A stretch of DNA of 64,000 nucleotides from Alcanivorax sp. (GCA_022449455.1 JAKUPL010000016.1:38625-102624), one strand, 5' to 3'; numbered from the stretch's first letter, positions 22,822 to 32,231 are shown. The notes: generated from the letters alone by a model not told the origin. Program-made: numbers and translations.

Positions 22822-24145
22822 AGCGGCGCAGGTCATTGAGCGAACCGCAGCGCCGGGCGGCACGGCAGTACGGCAGATAGCTGGCCATGATGGCGTCGCC
22901 GCTGTTCCAGCGGGACGGCGGCTCCGGGTTGAGCCAGAACACCTGCCGGGCACGGCGGGCAATGTCCGCCAGATGCCGTTCGCCGGCGGGCAGATCATTA
23001 TTGCGGGCATCACCGAGGATGATCAGCGTGGTCTGCCGGTCGATCTCGCCCCGGCAGGCGGCCTCCAGCTCCTTGAACATGGTGCCGTAGTCGGTGCCGC
23101 TGCCGGATACCCGATCCAGAATACGCCCCACCGCCACATCCGGCGGGTAGCGCTCGAAGTCGTCGGTGACCTCGTCGAAGCGGGCGGCGAAGGCGAAACT
23201 GCGCACCCTGGGCAGCACGTCGGTCATGGCGTAGAGAAACTGAAGCAGAAAGCGGGCCGCGTCGCGCACCGAACTGGACACATCGCACACCACCAGCACC
23301 TTGGCGCGGGTGCGCCGCCGCTGACGCCAGTGCAGCTGCACCGGCACCGCGTTATAACGCAGGCTCGCGGCCAGGGTGCGGCGCGCGTCCAGGGCCCCAC
23401 GGCGGGCTTTCTTCTGACGGCGCTGGTGGGAACGGGCCAACCGCCGCGCCATACGCCGCACCAGCACCTGAACCTGCTGGAATTCGCGCAGTTCGCGGAA
23501 CGGGGCCGCCTGCATGCTGTGTTCGCGGAGGGCGCGGCCATGGGCACGACCGTGCAGATCGTATTGGCGCCGAACGTGAGCCATGGCGCGCTCGCGCACC
23601 CGGCCGCGCCAGTCGCGCAGCGCCTCGGCGCGCTCCCCGTCACCGGGGCGGGCGGAGGCGTCCAGGCGCAGAATCTCGTCGTCCACCGCCCCCATGCCCA
23701 TGTTCATCAGCAGACGACGGGCGAACAACCCCTGCTGGGTGATCACCTGCATGGCGGTGAAGTCGATCTCGGCGGCGGCCTGGGCAAGGGTCTGCTCCAG
23801 GGCGGTGTCGCCTTGCGCCACCAGCTCGGCGGCCGGCCCCGACAGGGTCTCCGGGGCCAGCGGCGCCGGCGCGGCCTGGTCGGCTTCGCCCGGATCGGCA
23901 CCGTCGTCCTGCTCCGGGCCCGCGCTTTCAAACCGGAAAAACGCCGCGAAGCACCGGTCGAAGTCCGGCCGCTCCGCCTGGCTCTTCACCAGCGTCAGCG
24001 CCAGGGTTTCGCGGAAGCGGTCCCGGTCGCCGTAGCCCACCAGGGCGGCGGCGCGAAACGCCTCCTCCGCCTCCACCGGGGAAATGCGCACCCCGGCGCC
24101 GCGCAGGGCACGCACGAACTCATGCAGGCGCCGGCTGGCCATGGT

Positions 24146-25075
24146 TCAGCGGGCGCGCCGGGCGCGGAACCAGTGGGGCAGCAGCTCGCGGGCCAGCTCC
24201 GCGTCCTGCTCGTTCTTGAGCACCAGCGTCAGGGTCTGCTCGACCAGCTCCGGCTCCAGGCTGTCCGCGTGCAGCAGCACCAGGGCCCGGGCCCAGTCCA
24301 GGCTTTCCGACACCGCCGGCAGCTTCTTCATGTCCTGTTCGCGCAGATGCTGGATAAAGTCCACCAACTGGTCGCGCAGCTGGTCGTCCAGCTCCGGCAC
24401 CCGCTCCGCCAGAATGCGACGCTCCAGCGCCGCGTCCGGATAGGGAATGTACAGATGCAGGCAGCGGCGCTTGAGGGCGTCGGACAGCTCGCGCTGGTCG
24501 TTGCTGGTCAGGAACACCAGCGGCTGGTGGCGGGCGCGGACCGTGCCCAGCTCGGGAATCGATATCTGGAAGTCGGAGAGCAGCTCCAGCAGAAACGCCT
24601 CGAACTCCTGATCCGCCTTGTCGATCTCGTCGATCAGCAGCACCACCGGCTCGTCGGCGCGCAGCGCCCGCAGCAGCGGCCGGGGCTCCAGGAAGGTGTC
24701 GCTGTAGAACGCCTCCCCCAGGTCGCCGAGCCGGCGCATGCTCTCTTCCAGGCTGTCGGTGTCCGCCAGGGTGCCACTGAGCTTGTCGCGCAGCAGCTGG
24801 GTGTAGAGCAACTGCTTGCCGTACTTCCATTCGTACAGGGCACGGCTTTCGTCCAATCCCTCGTAGCACTGCAGCCGGATCAGCGGCGCCTCCAGAAAGG
24901 CGGCGGCGGCCTTGGCCAGCTCGGTCTTGCCGACCCCCGGCGGGCCTTCCACCAGCACCGGCTTGTGCAGCTGGGCGGCCAGATACACCGCCAGGGCGGT
25001 GCGCGCGTCGCAGATGTAGCCCTGACGGGCGAAGCTCTGCGTCACGTCGTCGACGGAATCGATGCGTGTCTTCAT
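24146..25075 (-). CDS. MoxR-type AAA+ ATPase
   Basis: AAA+ ATPase of 309 residues. Walker A is VEGPPGVGKTELAK near residue 42, Walker B is VLLIDEIDKAD near residue 140, sensor 1 is FLTSNDQREL. A hexameric chaperone working with the adjacent VWA protein is the usual model for this family. I start at 25075 (MKTRIDSVDDV); a longer frame from 25165 is rich in Pro/Arg and unlikely. CoxE-like gene follows after three bases; the ABM gene ends 25 bases upstream on the same strand. Confidence 0.9.
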   Translation of the reverse strand: MKTRIDSVDDVTQSFARQGYICDARTALAVYLAAQLHKPVLVEGPPGVGKTELAKAAAAFLEAPLIRLQCYEGLDESRALYEWKYGKQLLYTQLLRDKLSGTLADTDSLEESMRRLGDLGEAFYSDTFLEPRPLLRALRADEPVVLLIDEIDKADQEFEAFLLELLSDFQISIPELGTVRARHQPLVFLTSNDQRELSDALKRRCLHLYIPYPDAALERRILAERVPELDDQLRDQLVDFIQHLREQDMKKLPAVSESLDWARALVLLHADSLEPELVEQTLTLVLKNEQDAELARELLPHWFRARRAR

Positions 25076-25100
25076 GGCAGGAACCTGTTCAGAGCGGAGG

Positions 25101-25451
25101 TCAGTGCAGGACGGTGTCGTCCGCCAGGGCGGAGGGCGCCGGACCGGCGGGCGGCTCCTCGCCATCCTCGGTGACGTCGAAGCGCAGGGAATGCACCTCG
25201 CCGTCGATCATGTCCGGAATGCGGTCGAGAAAGTCGTCCAGGTGCTCGGAATCGAAATGGCGCTCCAGGGCGTCCAGGTCGGTCCACTGCTGCCAGAGCA
25301 TGATGACCCGCGGGGCGTCCGCCTTCACATAGACCTCGTAGGACAGGCAGCCCTGCTCGTCGCGTGCCTGCTGCGCCAGTTCCTGCGCCAGGGCCACGGC
25401 GCTCTCTCGCAAATTGTCGCGAACCGGAATCAAACCTTTGACAATGACCAT
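25101..25451 (-). CDS. Antibiotic biosynthesis monooxygenase (ABM/YgiN-like) domain protein
   Basis: Small dimeric alpha-beta barrel protein of 116 residues in the ABM superfamily, which contains quinol monooxygenases and heme-degrading enzymes. The pattern ending G-C-L-S-Y-E-V-Y followed by a W-x-D-x-D-A-L-E-R-H-F-D-S-E-H-L segment is the family signature. The C-terminal ~25 residues are a Pro/Ala-rich tail outside the fold. Substrate unknown. Confidence 0.8.
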   Translation of the reverse strand: MVIVKGLIPVRDNLRESAVALAQELAQQARDEQGCLSYEVYVKADAPRVIMLWQQWTDLDALERHFDSEHLDDFLDRIPDMIDGEVHSLRFDVTEDGEEPPAGPAPSALADDTVLH

Positions 25452-25514
25452 ACTGCTCGGAAGGGTGAAAAGTGAACCCGGCAGTATAGCACGGATCGCC
25501 CCTTCTGGCGCCGC

Positions 25515-26201
25515 TCACAGGGTGGATCGGAAGGCCACGGAGTCGCCCAGGGGCGCCCGTCCGACCCGGGTGCGGTTGGCGGCCACCGCCTCATCCTCAT
25601 AACCGAAGCTGATGCCCACCAGGATCGCCGTGGAGTCCGGCTCGCCGAACACCTCCCGCACGTCGTTGGGGTAATAGCGCATGCTGCCCTGGGCGCAGCT
25701 GCCGATGCCATGGGCGGTGAGGGCCAGCATCAGCGACTGAATGTACATGCCCACGTCCAGCGCCACGGTGGGTCCGAAACTGCGCTCCATACCGATGAAC
25801 ACCACATGGGGCGCGTCGAACAGCTCGAAGTTACGCAGCTGCGCGCGCAACCGACCGGGCTTATCGTCCCGGGCGATGCCCATGCTGTTGTAAAGCTCCA
25901 CCGCGCAGTCCACCTGCCGCTGGCGGTAGACGCCCTCGAACTTGCCCGCATTGGGCTCGAAATCCGGCTCCATGGGCACCCCGGCGGCGACCTTGTCGAC
26001 CATGCGGCGGCGCAGTTCGTCGCGCACCTCGCCGGAGGCCACGAACACTTTCCAGGGCTGGATGTTGCAGTTGGACGGCGCCAGCTGGGCCAGCTCGAAC
26101 ACCTCCCGCAGTACCGCCTCGGGCACCGGTTTGTCGAGAAAGCCACGGACCGAGCGACGGCGGCGCAGGGCGTCCGCCAGGGTAACGGTTTCCGGAGTCA
26201 T
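25515..26201 (-). CDS. Nitroreductase family flavoprotein
   Basis: FMN-dependent NAD(P)H oxidoreductase of 228 residues. Conserved elements: R-R-R-R-S-V-R-G-F near residue 14 (FMN phosphate binding), L-A-P-S-N-C-N-I-Q-P-W near 40, and G-I-G-S-C-A-Q-G-S near 166 with the FMN-contacting loop. The natural substrate may be a quinone or nitroaromatic. It is divergent from the fatty acyl-CoA reductase, and the three palindromes at 26221-26270 lie directly upstream of it. Confidence 0.88.
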   Translation of the reverse strand: MTPETVTLADALRRRRSVRGFLDKPVPEAVLREVFELAQLAPSNCNIQPWKVFVASGEVRDELRRRMVDKVAAGVPMEPDFEPNAGKFEGVYRQRQVDCAVELYNSMGIARDDKPGRLRAQLRNFELFDAPHVVFIGMERSFGPTVALDVGMYIQSLMLALTAHGIGSCAQGSMRYYPNDVREVFGEPDSTAILVGISFGYEDEAVAANRTRVGRAPLGDSVAFRSTL

Positions 26202-26220
26202 GAGCGTCCTTCTTATTCTG

Positions 26221-26270
26221 GGAACGGGTTCCGGGGAACAGGGTTCCGATGAAAATGGAATCGCATTCCA
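26221..26270. promoter_or_regulatory. Three near-identical palindromes (operator candidate) between nitroreductase and fatty acyl-CoA reductase
   Basis: GGAAC-GG-GTTCC (26221-26232), GGAAC-AGG-GTTCC (26235-26247) and TGGAAT-CGC-ATTCCA (26256-26270). The half site is GGAA(C/T) each time, and the centres are about 14.5 and 22 bases apart. They lie 20 bases from the nitroreductase start and about 140 bases before the reductase. This looks like a cluster of sites for a dimeric repressor; no regulator gene is adjacent. Confidence 0.6.
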
Positions 26271-26410
26271 TCGTAGCGCTTTGCCGGGAAACTACAACCG
26301 GCCCGTCGCCGGGGCCCTGGCCCTTTGCGCCCCGAGGGGGCATCATCGAAGCGAGTCTGGACCGCAGCCCGAGCGCCGCCAGGGAAGTCGTCATAAAAAG
26401 GGGGATTGCC

Positions 26411-28417
26411 ATGAACTACTTCGTCACCGGTGCCACCGGTTTTATCGGCCGCTTTCTGGTCGCTCGCCTGCTCAAGCGCGACAACGCCCGGGTGTTCGCC
26501 CTGGTACGCCCCGGCTCGGAATACAAACTGGACGCCATGCGCCGGCGGCTGTGCGTGGAAGAGAGTCGATTGGTGCCGATCAGCGGCGACCTGACCAAGA
26601 AACTGCTCGGCGTCAACAAGCGCGACCAGGACGACCTGGTCGGCCAGATCGATCACTTTTTCCACCTCGCCGCCATTTACGATCTGAACGCCGACGAGAA
26701 CAGCCAGCGTTACATCAACATCGAAGGCACCCGGCAGACCCTGAAGCTGGCCGAGAAACTGGACGCCAAATGCTTCCACCATATGTCCTCGGTGGCCGCC
26801 GGCGGCCTCTACGACGGCACCTTCACCGAGGACATGTTCGAGCAGGCGGAGGGCCTGGACGATCCCTACCTGCTGACCAAACACGAGGCCGAGGCCCTGG
26901 TGCGCCAGGAGAGCCGCATCCCGTGGCGCATTTACCGACCGTCCCTGGTGGTGGGGCACTCCCAGACCGGCGAGATGGACAAGATCGACGGCCCCTATTA
27001 CTTCTTCAAGCTGATCCAGAAGATCAAGGATTTCCTGCCCAACTGGGTTCCGCTGGTGGGCCTGGACAGCGGCCATTTCAACATCGTGCCGGTGGATTTC
27101 GTCGCCGACGCCCTGGATCACATCGCCCACCGCAAGGACGGCAACGGCCAGTGCTTTCACCTGACCGCCGACCGCAGCTACAACTTCGGCGAGGTGATGG
27201 ACATCATCGCCAGTGCCGCCCAGGCCCCCCGCATGCCGGTGCGGCTGGACGGCAAGGTGTTCGACGCGGTGCCCGGCTTCGTGCGCAAGGGCGTCAGCGC
27301 CCTGACGCCACGCATGCTGATCAATCAGGCGCTGGAAAACCTGGACATTCCACCGTCGGTGATCAAGTTCCTGGCGTTTCCCACCGAGTACGATAATCAG
27401 CGCACCCGGGCCGCCCTGGAGGGCAGTGGCATCGAGGTGCCGGAGCTGGAAAGCTACATCCAGCAGCTGTGGGATTTCTGGGAGAACCACCTGGATCCGG
27501 ATCGCGACAGCCGCGAGGACGAGTTGCAGCCGCTGCCGTCCCTGCCGGAACGGGTGGAGGACAAGATCGTGCTGGTCACCGGCGCCACCTCCGGCATCGG
27601 CAAGGCCAGCGCCCTGAAGCTGGCCCGCGCCGGCGCCACCGTGCTGGTGGTGGCGCGCACCCCGGAAAAACTGGAAGAGACCCTGCACGAGATCAAGCAG
27701 CTGGGCGGCACCGCACGTGCTTACCGCTGTGACGTCTCCAACACCGACTCGGTGGATGAGCTGGTGGAGAAAGTGCTGGCCGATTACGGCCGGGTGGACA
27801 TCCTGGTCAACAACGCCGGGCATTCGATTCGCCGCTCGGTGGTGCACTCGTTCTACCGGTTCCACGACTTCGAGCGCACCATGCAACTGAACTACTTCGG
27901 CGCCCTGCGATTGATCATGAAGCTGCTGCCGGGGATGATCGAGCGCGGCTTCGGCCATGTGATCAATATCTCCAGCATCGGCGTACTCACCAACGCGCCG
28001 CGCTTTTCCGCCTACGTGGCCTCCAAGGCGGCCCTGGATTCCTTCACCCGCTGCGCCGCCAGCGAGCTGGCGCATCAGGGCGTTCACTTCACCACCATCA
28101 ATATGCCGCTGGTGCGCACGCCGATGATCGCGCCCACCAAGCTCTACAATCACGTGCCCACCATCAGCCCCAACCAGGCCGCGGACATGATTTGCGACGC
28201 CATCGTACGGCGTCCCAAGCGGATCGCCACCAGCCTGGGCGTACTTGGCCAGGTGATGCATTTCATCACCCCCAAGGTCACCGAGACGATCATGAACACG
28301 GGCTACAAGATTTTCTCCGATTCCGCCGCCGCCATGGGCCGCAAGGAAGCCACACCGAAGAAGATCAGCCGCGAACAGGCCGCCTTCTCCCGGCTGTTCA
28401 AGGGCATTCACTGGTAG
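26411..28417 (+). CDS. Fatty acyl-CoA reductase (alcohol-forming, two SDR domains)
   Basis: Reduces fatty acyl-CoA to fatty aldehyde and on to fatty alcohol, the first committed step of wax-ester synthesis. From memory of the family, the 668-residue sequence follows the Marinobacter enzyme Maqu_2507 closely in length and wording. The N-terminal extended SDR domain begins MNYFVTGATGFIGRF, with active Tyr153/Lys157 in YLLTKHEAE and VVGHSQTGEMDKIDGPYYFF downstream. The C-terminal classical SDR domain starts near residue 384 (VTGATSGIGKA) with Tyr535/Lys539 in YVASK, and resembles Acinetobacter Acr1. ATAAAAAGGGGG precedes the start. No wax synthase lies in the window. Confidence 0.9.
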   Translation: MNYFVTGATGFIGRFLVARLLKRDNARVFALVRPGSEYKLDAMRRRLCVEESRLVPISGDLTKKLLGVNKRDQDDLVGQIDHFFHLAAIYDLNADENSQRYINIEGTRQTLKLAEKLDAKCFHHMSSVAAGGLYDGTFTEDMFEQAEGLDDPYLLTKHEAEALVRQESRIPWRIYRPSLVVGHSQTGEMDKIDGPYYFFKLIQKIKDFLPNWVPLVGLDSGHFNIVPVDFVADALDHIAHRKDGNGQCFHLTADRSYNFGEVMDIIASAAQAPRMPVRLDGKVFDAVPGFVRKGVSALTPRMLINQALENLDIPPSVIKFLAFPTEYDNQRTRAALEGSGIEVPELESYIQQLWDFWENHLDPDRDSREDELQPLPSLPERVEDKIVLVTGATSGIGKASALKLARAGATVLVVARTPEKLEETLHEIKQLGGTARAYRCDVSNTDSVDELVEKVLADYGRVDILVNNAGHSIRRSVVHSFYRFHDFERTMQLNYFGALRLIMKLLPGMIERGFGHVINISSIGVLTNAPRFSAYVASKAALDSFTRCAASELAHQGVHFTTINMPLVRTPMIAPTKLYNHVPTISPNQAADMICDAIVRRPKRIATSLGVLGQVMHFITPKVTETIMNTGYKIFSDSAAAMGRKEATPKKISREQAAFSRLFKGIHW

Positions 28418-28427
28418 GGAATCAGGA

Positions 28428-28458
28428 ATAAAAAAAGGCCCCGCCAGGCGGGGCCGAT
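28428..28458 (-). terminator. Intrinsic terminator of the alpha/beta hydrolase gene
   Basis: On the minus strand GGCCCCGCC-TGG-CGGGGCC is followed by seven T residues, about 95 bases beyond the hydrolase stop. On the plus strand the stem has no T run, so it would serve the reductase gene only partially. Confidence 0.75.
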
Positions 28459-28549
28459 AATCCGGTGTTTTTCCGGAAGCATACGCAGCGGGACGTTGCC
28501 GCCCCACACGCATCATGCCCCGGTCGGGGCCGCCGGCTCTTGATCCAGG

Positions 28550-29545
28550 TCAGCCCTTGTCGCAGCTTTTGCCCGGACCGCCGTTCCGCTCCAGCTTTTC
28601 ATGCAGAAAATTGAGCAACTCCCGGTTCACCTCCACCGCCTGCTCCATCTGGATCCAGTGGCCGCAGCGGTCGATCATCACCGTGGTCAGGTCGGGTACG
28701 TAGTCGGGCATGCGCGCCAGCGCCTTCTGGCTGAACAGTACCACCGGATCCTGCATGCCACCCAGAAACAGGGCCGGTGCCGCTATCGTCCAGGCGTCCT
28801 CGTCGCGGCTCTCCGCCCAGGAGGCGTCCATGGCCCGGTACCAGTTGAGCGCGCCGGTGAAACCGGTCTTGCGGAAGCGGGCCACGTAATAGGCCAGATC
28901 CTCGTCGCGCATCCAGCGCGGCGGCGTGGCCGGCGGCCGCATGGCGGTCAGCACCCGGGTATCGTCCGGCGCCACCCGGAAGTCGTCGATGCCGTCCGCG
29001 GAAAGACTGTGGAACATGCGCCGCAGGCTGCTCTCCACATCGGCTTCCAGCTCCTGCTCGGGCAGATCCGGCTGCTGAAAATAGAGCATGTAGAAGAAAT
29101 GGTCGCCAAACAGCTCACGCATGGACTCGGTGGGCGGCTTGGGCGCCGGCCCGCCGTAGGGCACCGACAGACCGGCCACGGCGGCGACCCGGTCCGGGTG
29201 ACGGCGGGCCACCTGCCAGGCCAGCATGCACCCCCAGTCATGGCCGACCAGCACCGCGCGGGGTGCGTCCAGAGCGTCCATCAGCGCAATCACGTCCGCC
29301 ACCAGCCGCGATTGACGGTAGGCGTCCACCTCCTTCGGGCCACCGGTCTCCCCGTAGCCGCGCAGGTCCGGCGCCACCGCATGGTAACCGGACTGCGCCA
29401 GGGCCGGCAGCTGGTAGCGCCAGGACGCCCAGCATTCCGGAAAGCCGTGCAGGCAAAGCACCAGGGGCGCGCCCGGCTCGCCCGCCTCGGCAACGAAAAA
29501 GTCCAGTCCATTGGCGTGCACACGCCGTTCGCGAATAAAAGCCAT
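28550..29545 (-). CDS. Alpha/beta hydrolase, epoxide hydrolase-like
   Basis: Alpha/beta hydrolase-fold enzyme of 331 residues. The oxyanion segment is LCLHGFPECW near residue 32. The nucleophile elbow is V-G-H-D-W-G with Asp near residue 107, which favours the epoxide hydrolase/haloalkane dehalogenase type over serine esterases. A cap domain follows (residues ~140-240), and the catalytic His is in the C-terminal D-R-C-G-H-W-I-Q-M-E. I chose the ATG at 29545 (MAFIRERRV). Substrate is unknown; lipid or hydrocarbon epoxides are a guess from the organism type. Confidence 0.85.
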   Translation of the reverse strand: MAFIRERRVHANGLDFFVAEAGEPGAPLVLCLHGFPECWASWRYQLPALAQSGYHAVAPDLRGYGETGGPKEVDAYRQSRLVADVIALMDALDAPRAVLVGHDWGCMLAWQVARRHPDRVAAVAGLSVPYGGPAPKPPTESMRELFGDHFFYMLYFQQPDLPEQELEADVESSLRRMFHSLSADGIDDFRVAPDDTRVLTAMRPPATPPRWMRDEDLAYYVARFRKTGFTGALNWYRAMDASWAESRDEDAWTIAAPALFLGGMQDPVVLFSQKALARMPDYVPDLTTVMIDRCGHWIQMEQAVEVNRELLNFLHEKLERNGGPGKSCDKG

Positions 29546-29640
29546 GCTGTTGTCGACCTTGTGGTGGTTTCCCCGGGGCCAGTCTGGCAATGTGACACTG
29601 CGCAATCCCCCTGACAAGAGAAGCCGTTACGGTAGCGTCC

Positions 29641-31164
29641 GTGAACACACCCTCAGAGCACGACAACCCCGGCGAGGCGGCCGCGAACCGGTCCGGCAGT
29701 ACGCTCCGGCGCCGTTTCGACGCGCTGATCCGCCCCTATGTGCCGTCCTATTTTCCGGTGGCCTGGAAAATGGGCCTTTCGATTTCCGCACTGATTCTGG
29801 TGGGCATGACCCTGTTGGGCGTGTTTCTGCTCAATGACCAGTTGCAACGCATGCGCCAGCAGGCCGACAGTTTTGGCAGCGCCATCGCCGCCCAACTCGC
29901 CCACACCGCCCGCGAGCCGCTGCTCGCCGAGGACCGGTTTCTGCTCAAGGTGCACATCAACAATCTGGTGCGCAGCGACAGCGTCCATGGCGCCGCCCTG
30001 TTCGACCGTGACAATACGCCCATTGATCAGGCCGGCGACCTGCCGCCTCGGGCTCTGCTCGCCGATGGCACCGTGCAGCGCTGGCGCGACCAGGGCGAGG
30101 CCATGAGTACCTATTTCGCGCCGGTGACCGTGGAACAGAGCCGGGTGGGCGCGGTGGCGGTGACCCTTTCGGACCGCTCCATCACCGCCGCCCAGCGGCA
30201 GGTGCGCGACACCATGATCACCGCCACCCTGGCCATGGGCCTGCTGGCCATCATCGCCTCGTTTCTGATCAGCCGGCGGCTGGCCAAGCCGATCCACAAT
30301 CTGCTGGCCGCCACCAGCGCCTTGCAACAGGGTGACTTGAAATACCGCATTCAGGAACGCCGCAACGACGAGATCGGACATCTGATCGAGGCCTACAACA
30401 GCATGGCCCACGACATGCTGGAGAAGGATCAGGTGGAGCGGGTGCTGCAGCGCTTCGTCAGCCCGTCGGTGGCGCGCACCATGATGGCCAACCTGGACCA
30501 GGTCACCCTGGGCGGCCGCGATGTGGAAGCCACCGTGGTGTTCGCCGACATCGTCGGCTTCACCCGCCTGTCGGAAAGTCTGGCGCCGGAAGCGGTGGCG
30601 GACATGCTGAACGTCTACTTCGGCGCCATCACCGCGGCCACCGCCTTCTATCGCGGCACCATCGACAAGTACATGGGCGATTGCGCGATGATTGTGTTCG
30701 GGGTGCCCGAAGAAGACTCCGAGCATCTGTTTCACGGTCTGTGCTGCGCGGTGATGATCCAGCGGCTGGTGAGCCGGCTCAACGAGCACCGGGCCCGGCG
30801 CGGCCAGACCACCGTGGAATTTCGCATCGGCATGAATTCCGGCGCCATGCTGGCCGGCAACCTGGGCTCCCGGGACCGCATGCAGTATACGGTGGTGGGC
30901 GACGCCGTGAACCTGGCCTCGAGGCTGTCGAACATGGCCGGGGCCGGCGAGATCATCGCCGCCGCCGCGCTCATCGACGACCCCAATATCGGTTCCCGGG
31001 TGCGAGCCGCGGAATACGGACGTATGCGCGTGCGCGGTCGCAACGAACCGGTGCTGACCTACCGGGTGGACGGTGTCCACGCCCTATCGGAGACCTTGAT
31101 GGAGCAGCGCATCGCCCGCTTCCTCGCCGAACACTATGTGGAGAGCCCCGGTGCCACGTCCTGA
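29641..31164 (+). CDS. Class III adenylate cyclase with HAMP domain
   Basis: Membrane cyclase of 507 residues starting at GTG. Two membrane helices (about 41-63 and 200-222) frame a periplasmic domain. A HAMP linker (residues ~220-270: SRRLAKPIHNLLAATSAL) leads to the class III catalytic domain. Metal-binding Asp are in VFADIVGFT near 303 and Y-M-G-D-C near 346. The Lys before Y-M-G-D and the Asp in VVGDAVNLASRL are the adenine-selecting residues, and N and R of that motif act in catalysis, so cAMP rather than cGMP is expected. The following lipoprotein gene starts inside its 3' end. Confidence 0.9.
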   Translation: MNTPSEHDNPGEAAANRSGSTLRRRFDALIRPYVPSYFPVAWKMGLSISALILVGMTLLGVFLLNDQLQRMRQQADSFGSAIAAQLAHTAREPLLAEDRFLLKVHINNLVRSDSVHGAALFDRDNTPIDQAGDLPPRALLADGTVQRWRDQGEAMSTYFAPVTVEQSRVGAVAVTLSDRSITAAQRQVRDTMITATLAMGLLAIIASFLISRRLAKPIHNLLAATSALQQGDLKYRIQERRNDEIGHLIEAYNSMAHDMLEKDQVERVLQRFVSPSVARTMMANLDQVTLGGRDVEATVVFADIVGFTRLSESLAPEAVADMLNVYFGAITAATAFYRGTIDKYMGDCAMIVFGVPEEDSEHLFHGLCCAVMIQRLVSRLNEHRARRGQTTVEFRIGMNSGAMLAGNLGSRDRMQYTVVGDAVNLASRLSNMAGAGEIIAAAALIDDPNIGSRVRAAEYGRMRVRGRNEPVLTYRVDGVHALSETLMEQRIARFLAEHYVESPGATS

Positions 31165-32191
31165 CCGCCGCGCGGGCCTTACCGTTACCCTGGGCACGGC
31201 GCTGCTGCTGTCCGGTTGTGCCACCTTTAATCCTTTCATCGGGCCGGAACAGCGGGTCGACGCGGCGCTGCGCGACCACCAGTATCAGCGTGCGCTGGCC
31301 ATCATCGACCACACCGGCGAGCGTCATCCGCAACATGCCCTGCTGCTGGAGCAGCGCGAGGGCGTGCTGCAGGCGAGCCGGGAGTACCGGCTTCAGGCCC
31401 AGGCCCACGCCGAGGAACTGGCCGAGCGGGAGCAATGGCCGCAGGCCTTCGAGGCGCTGACCTCGATCCGCGATCAGGTGGTGGAAACCGCCGCCCTGGA
31501 CGACCAACTGGCCAGACTTCAACTGCGCCACGATCTCCGCCTGCGCGACCTGCTCAACCAGGCCTACCTGGCCGAAGCCGGAGCCTTGCTGCGCACCGAC
31601 TCCGTGGACGAGGCGCTGGCGCCCTATGTCGACCGGCGCGCCCGGGAAGCCCGCCACTGGCGCACGCAGCGGCGCGAATTGCTCTATCGCGGGTTGTTGG
31701 AGCAGGGCCAGGCGTACGCCGCGGACCGGCAGTGGCAGCGGGCGCTCTCCTCCCTGGAAACCGCACGCCTTCTGCACCCGGAGGCACCGGTGCCGGACAA
31801 TCTGGAAAAAGCGCGCCGGGTGCTGCACAGCGCCCGGGATCAGGCGCGGGACGCCCGCGACCGGGCCCATCGCCAGGAAGCGGAACAGCGGGTGGATCGT
31901 TATCGGGAAAGCGGCAAGCTGGCGGACCTGCTGGCCGCGCGCACCTTTCTGCAGCAACACCGCGACGACGATCAGTTGACCCCGTTGCGCGAACAGGTGG
32001 ACGCCTGGGCACAACAGCGCGTTCAGCGCTCCCTGGAGCGTGGCGAAGCCCTGTACGTGAAGGGGGACTACCAGGGCGCTTACCGGCTCTGGCAAAGCGT
32101 GGCGCCCCTGGATCCGGGAAACCCGGAACTGCTCAAGAAGCTGGAACGGGGCGGCAAGGTGTTGGAGAACCTGCGCTCCCTGGAAAACTGA
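31151..32191 (+). CDS. Lipoprotein with helical repeats (TPR-like), cyclase-coupled
   Basis: Probable outer-membrane or periplasmic lipoprotein, function unknown. The signal peptide ends L-L-L-S-G-C with lipid Cys near residue 23. After that the protein is almost wholly helical and rich in Arg, Gln and Glu, with TPR-like units such as A-L-A-I-I-D-H-T-G-E-R-H-P-Q-H and A-Y-R-L-W-Q-S-V-A-P-L-D-P-G-N-P. I start at GTG 31151, which has GGAG seven bases upstream and overlaps the cyclase end by 14 bases; an ATG at 31136 is the alternative. The overlap suggests coupled translation with the cyclase. Confidence 0.8.
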   Translation: MPRPDRRAGLTVTLGTALLLSGCATFNPFIGPEQRVDAALRDHQYQRALAIIDHTGERHPQHALLLEQREGVLQASREYRLQAQAHAEELAEREQWPQAFEALTSIRDQVVETAALDDQLARLQLRHDLRLRDLLNQAYLAEAGALLRTDSVDEALAPYVDRRAREARHWRTQRRELLYRGLLEQGQAYAADRQWQRALSSLETARLLHPEAPVPDNLEKARRVLHSARDQARDARDRAHRQEAEQRVDRYRESGKLADLLAARTFLQQHRDDDQLTPLREQVDAWAQQRVQRSLERGEALYVKGDYQGAYRLWQSVAPLDPGNPELLKKLERGGKVLENLRSLEN

Positions 32192-32209
32192 AACGCGGCC
32201 TGAAACGAA

Positions 32210-32231
32210 ACCGGCGCCCTCGGGCGCCGGT
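32210..32231. terminator. Intergenic hairpin between convergent lipoprotein gene and gspD
   Basis: Stem CCGGCGCCC-TCG-GGCGCCGG. On the minus strand it is followed by TTTCGTTTC, so it may end gspD transcription; on the plus strand there is no T run. Confidence 0.6.

Noticed and set aside
26213..28516. A 767-codon open frame opposite the fatty acyl-CoA reductase
   Set aside because: Antisense shadow of a motif-rich SDR gene; no start signal or domain.
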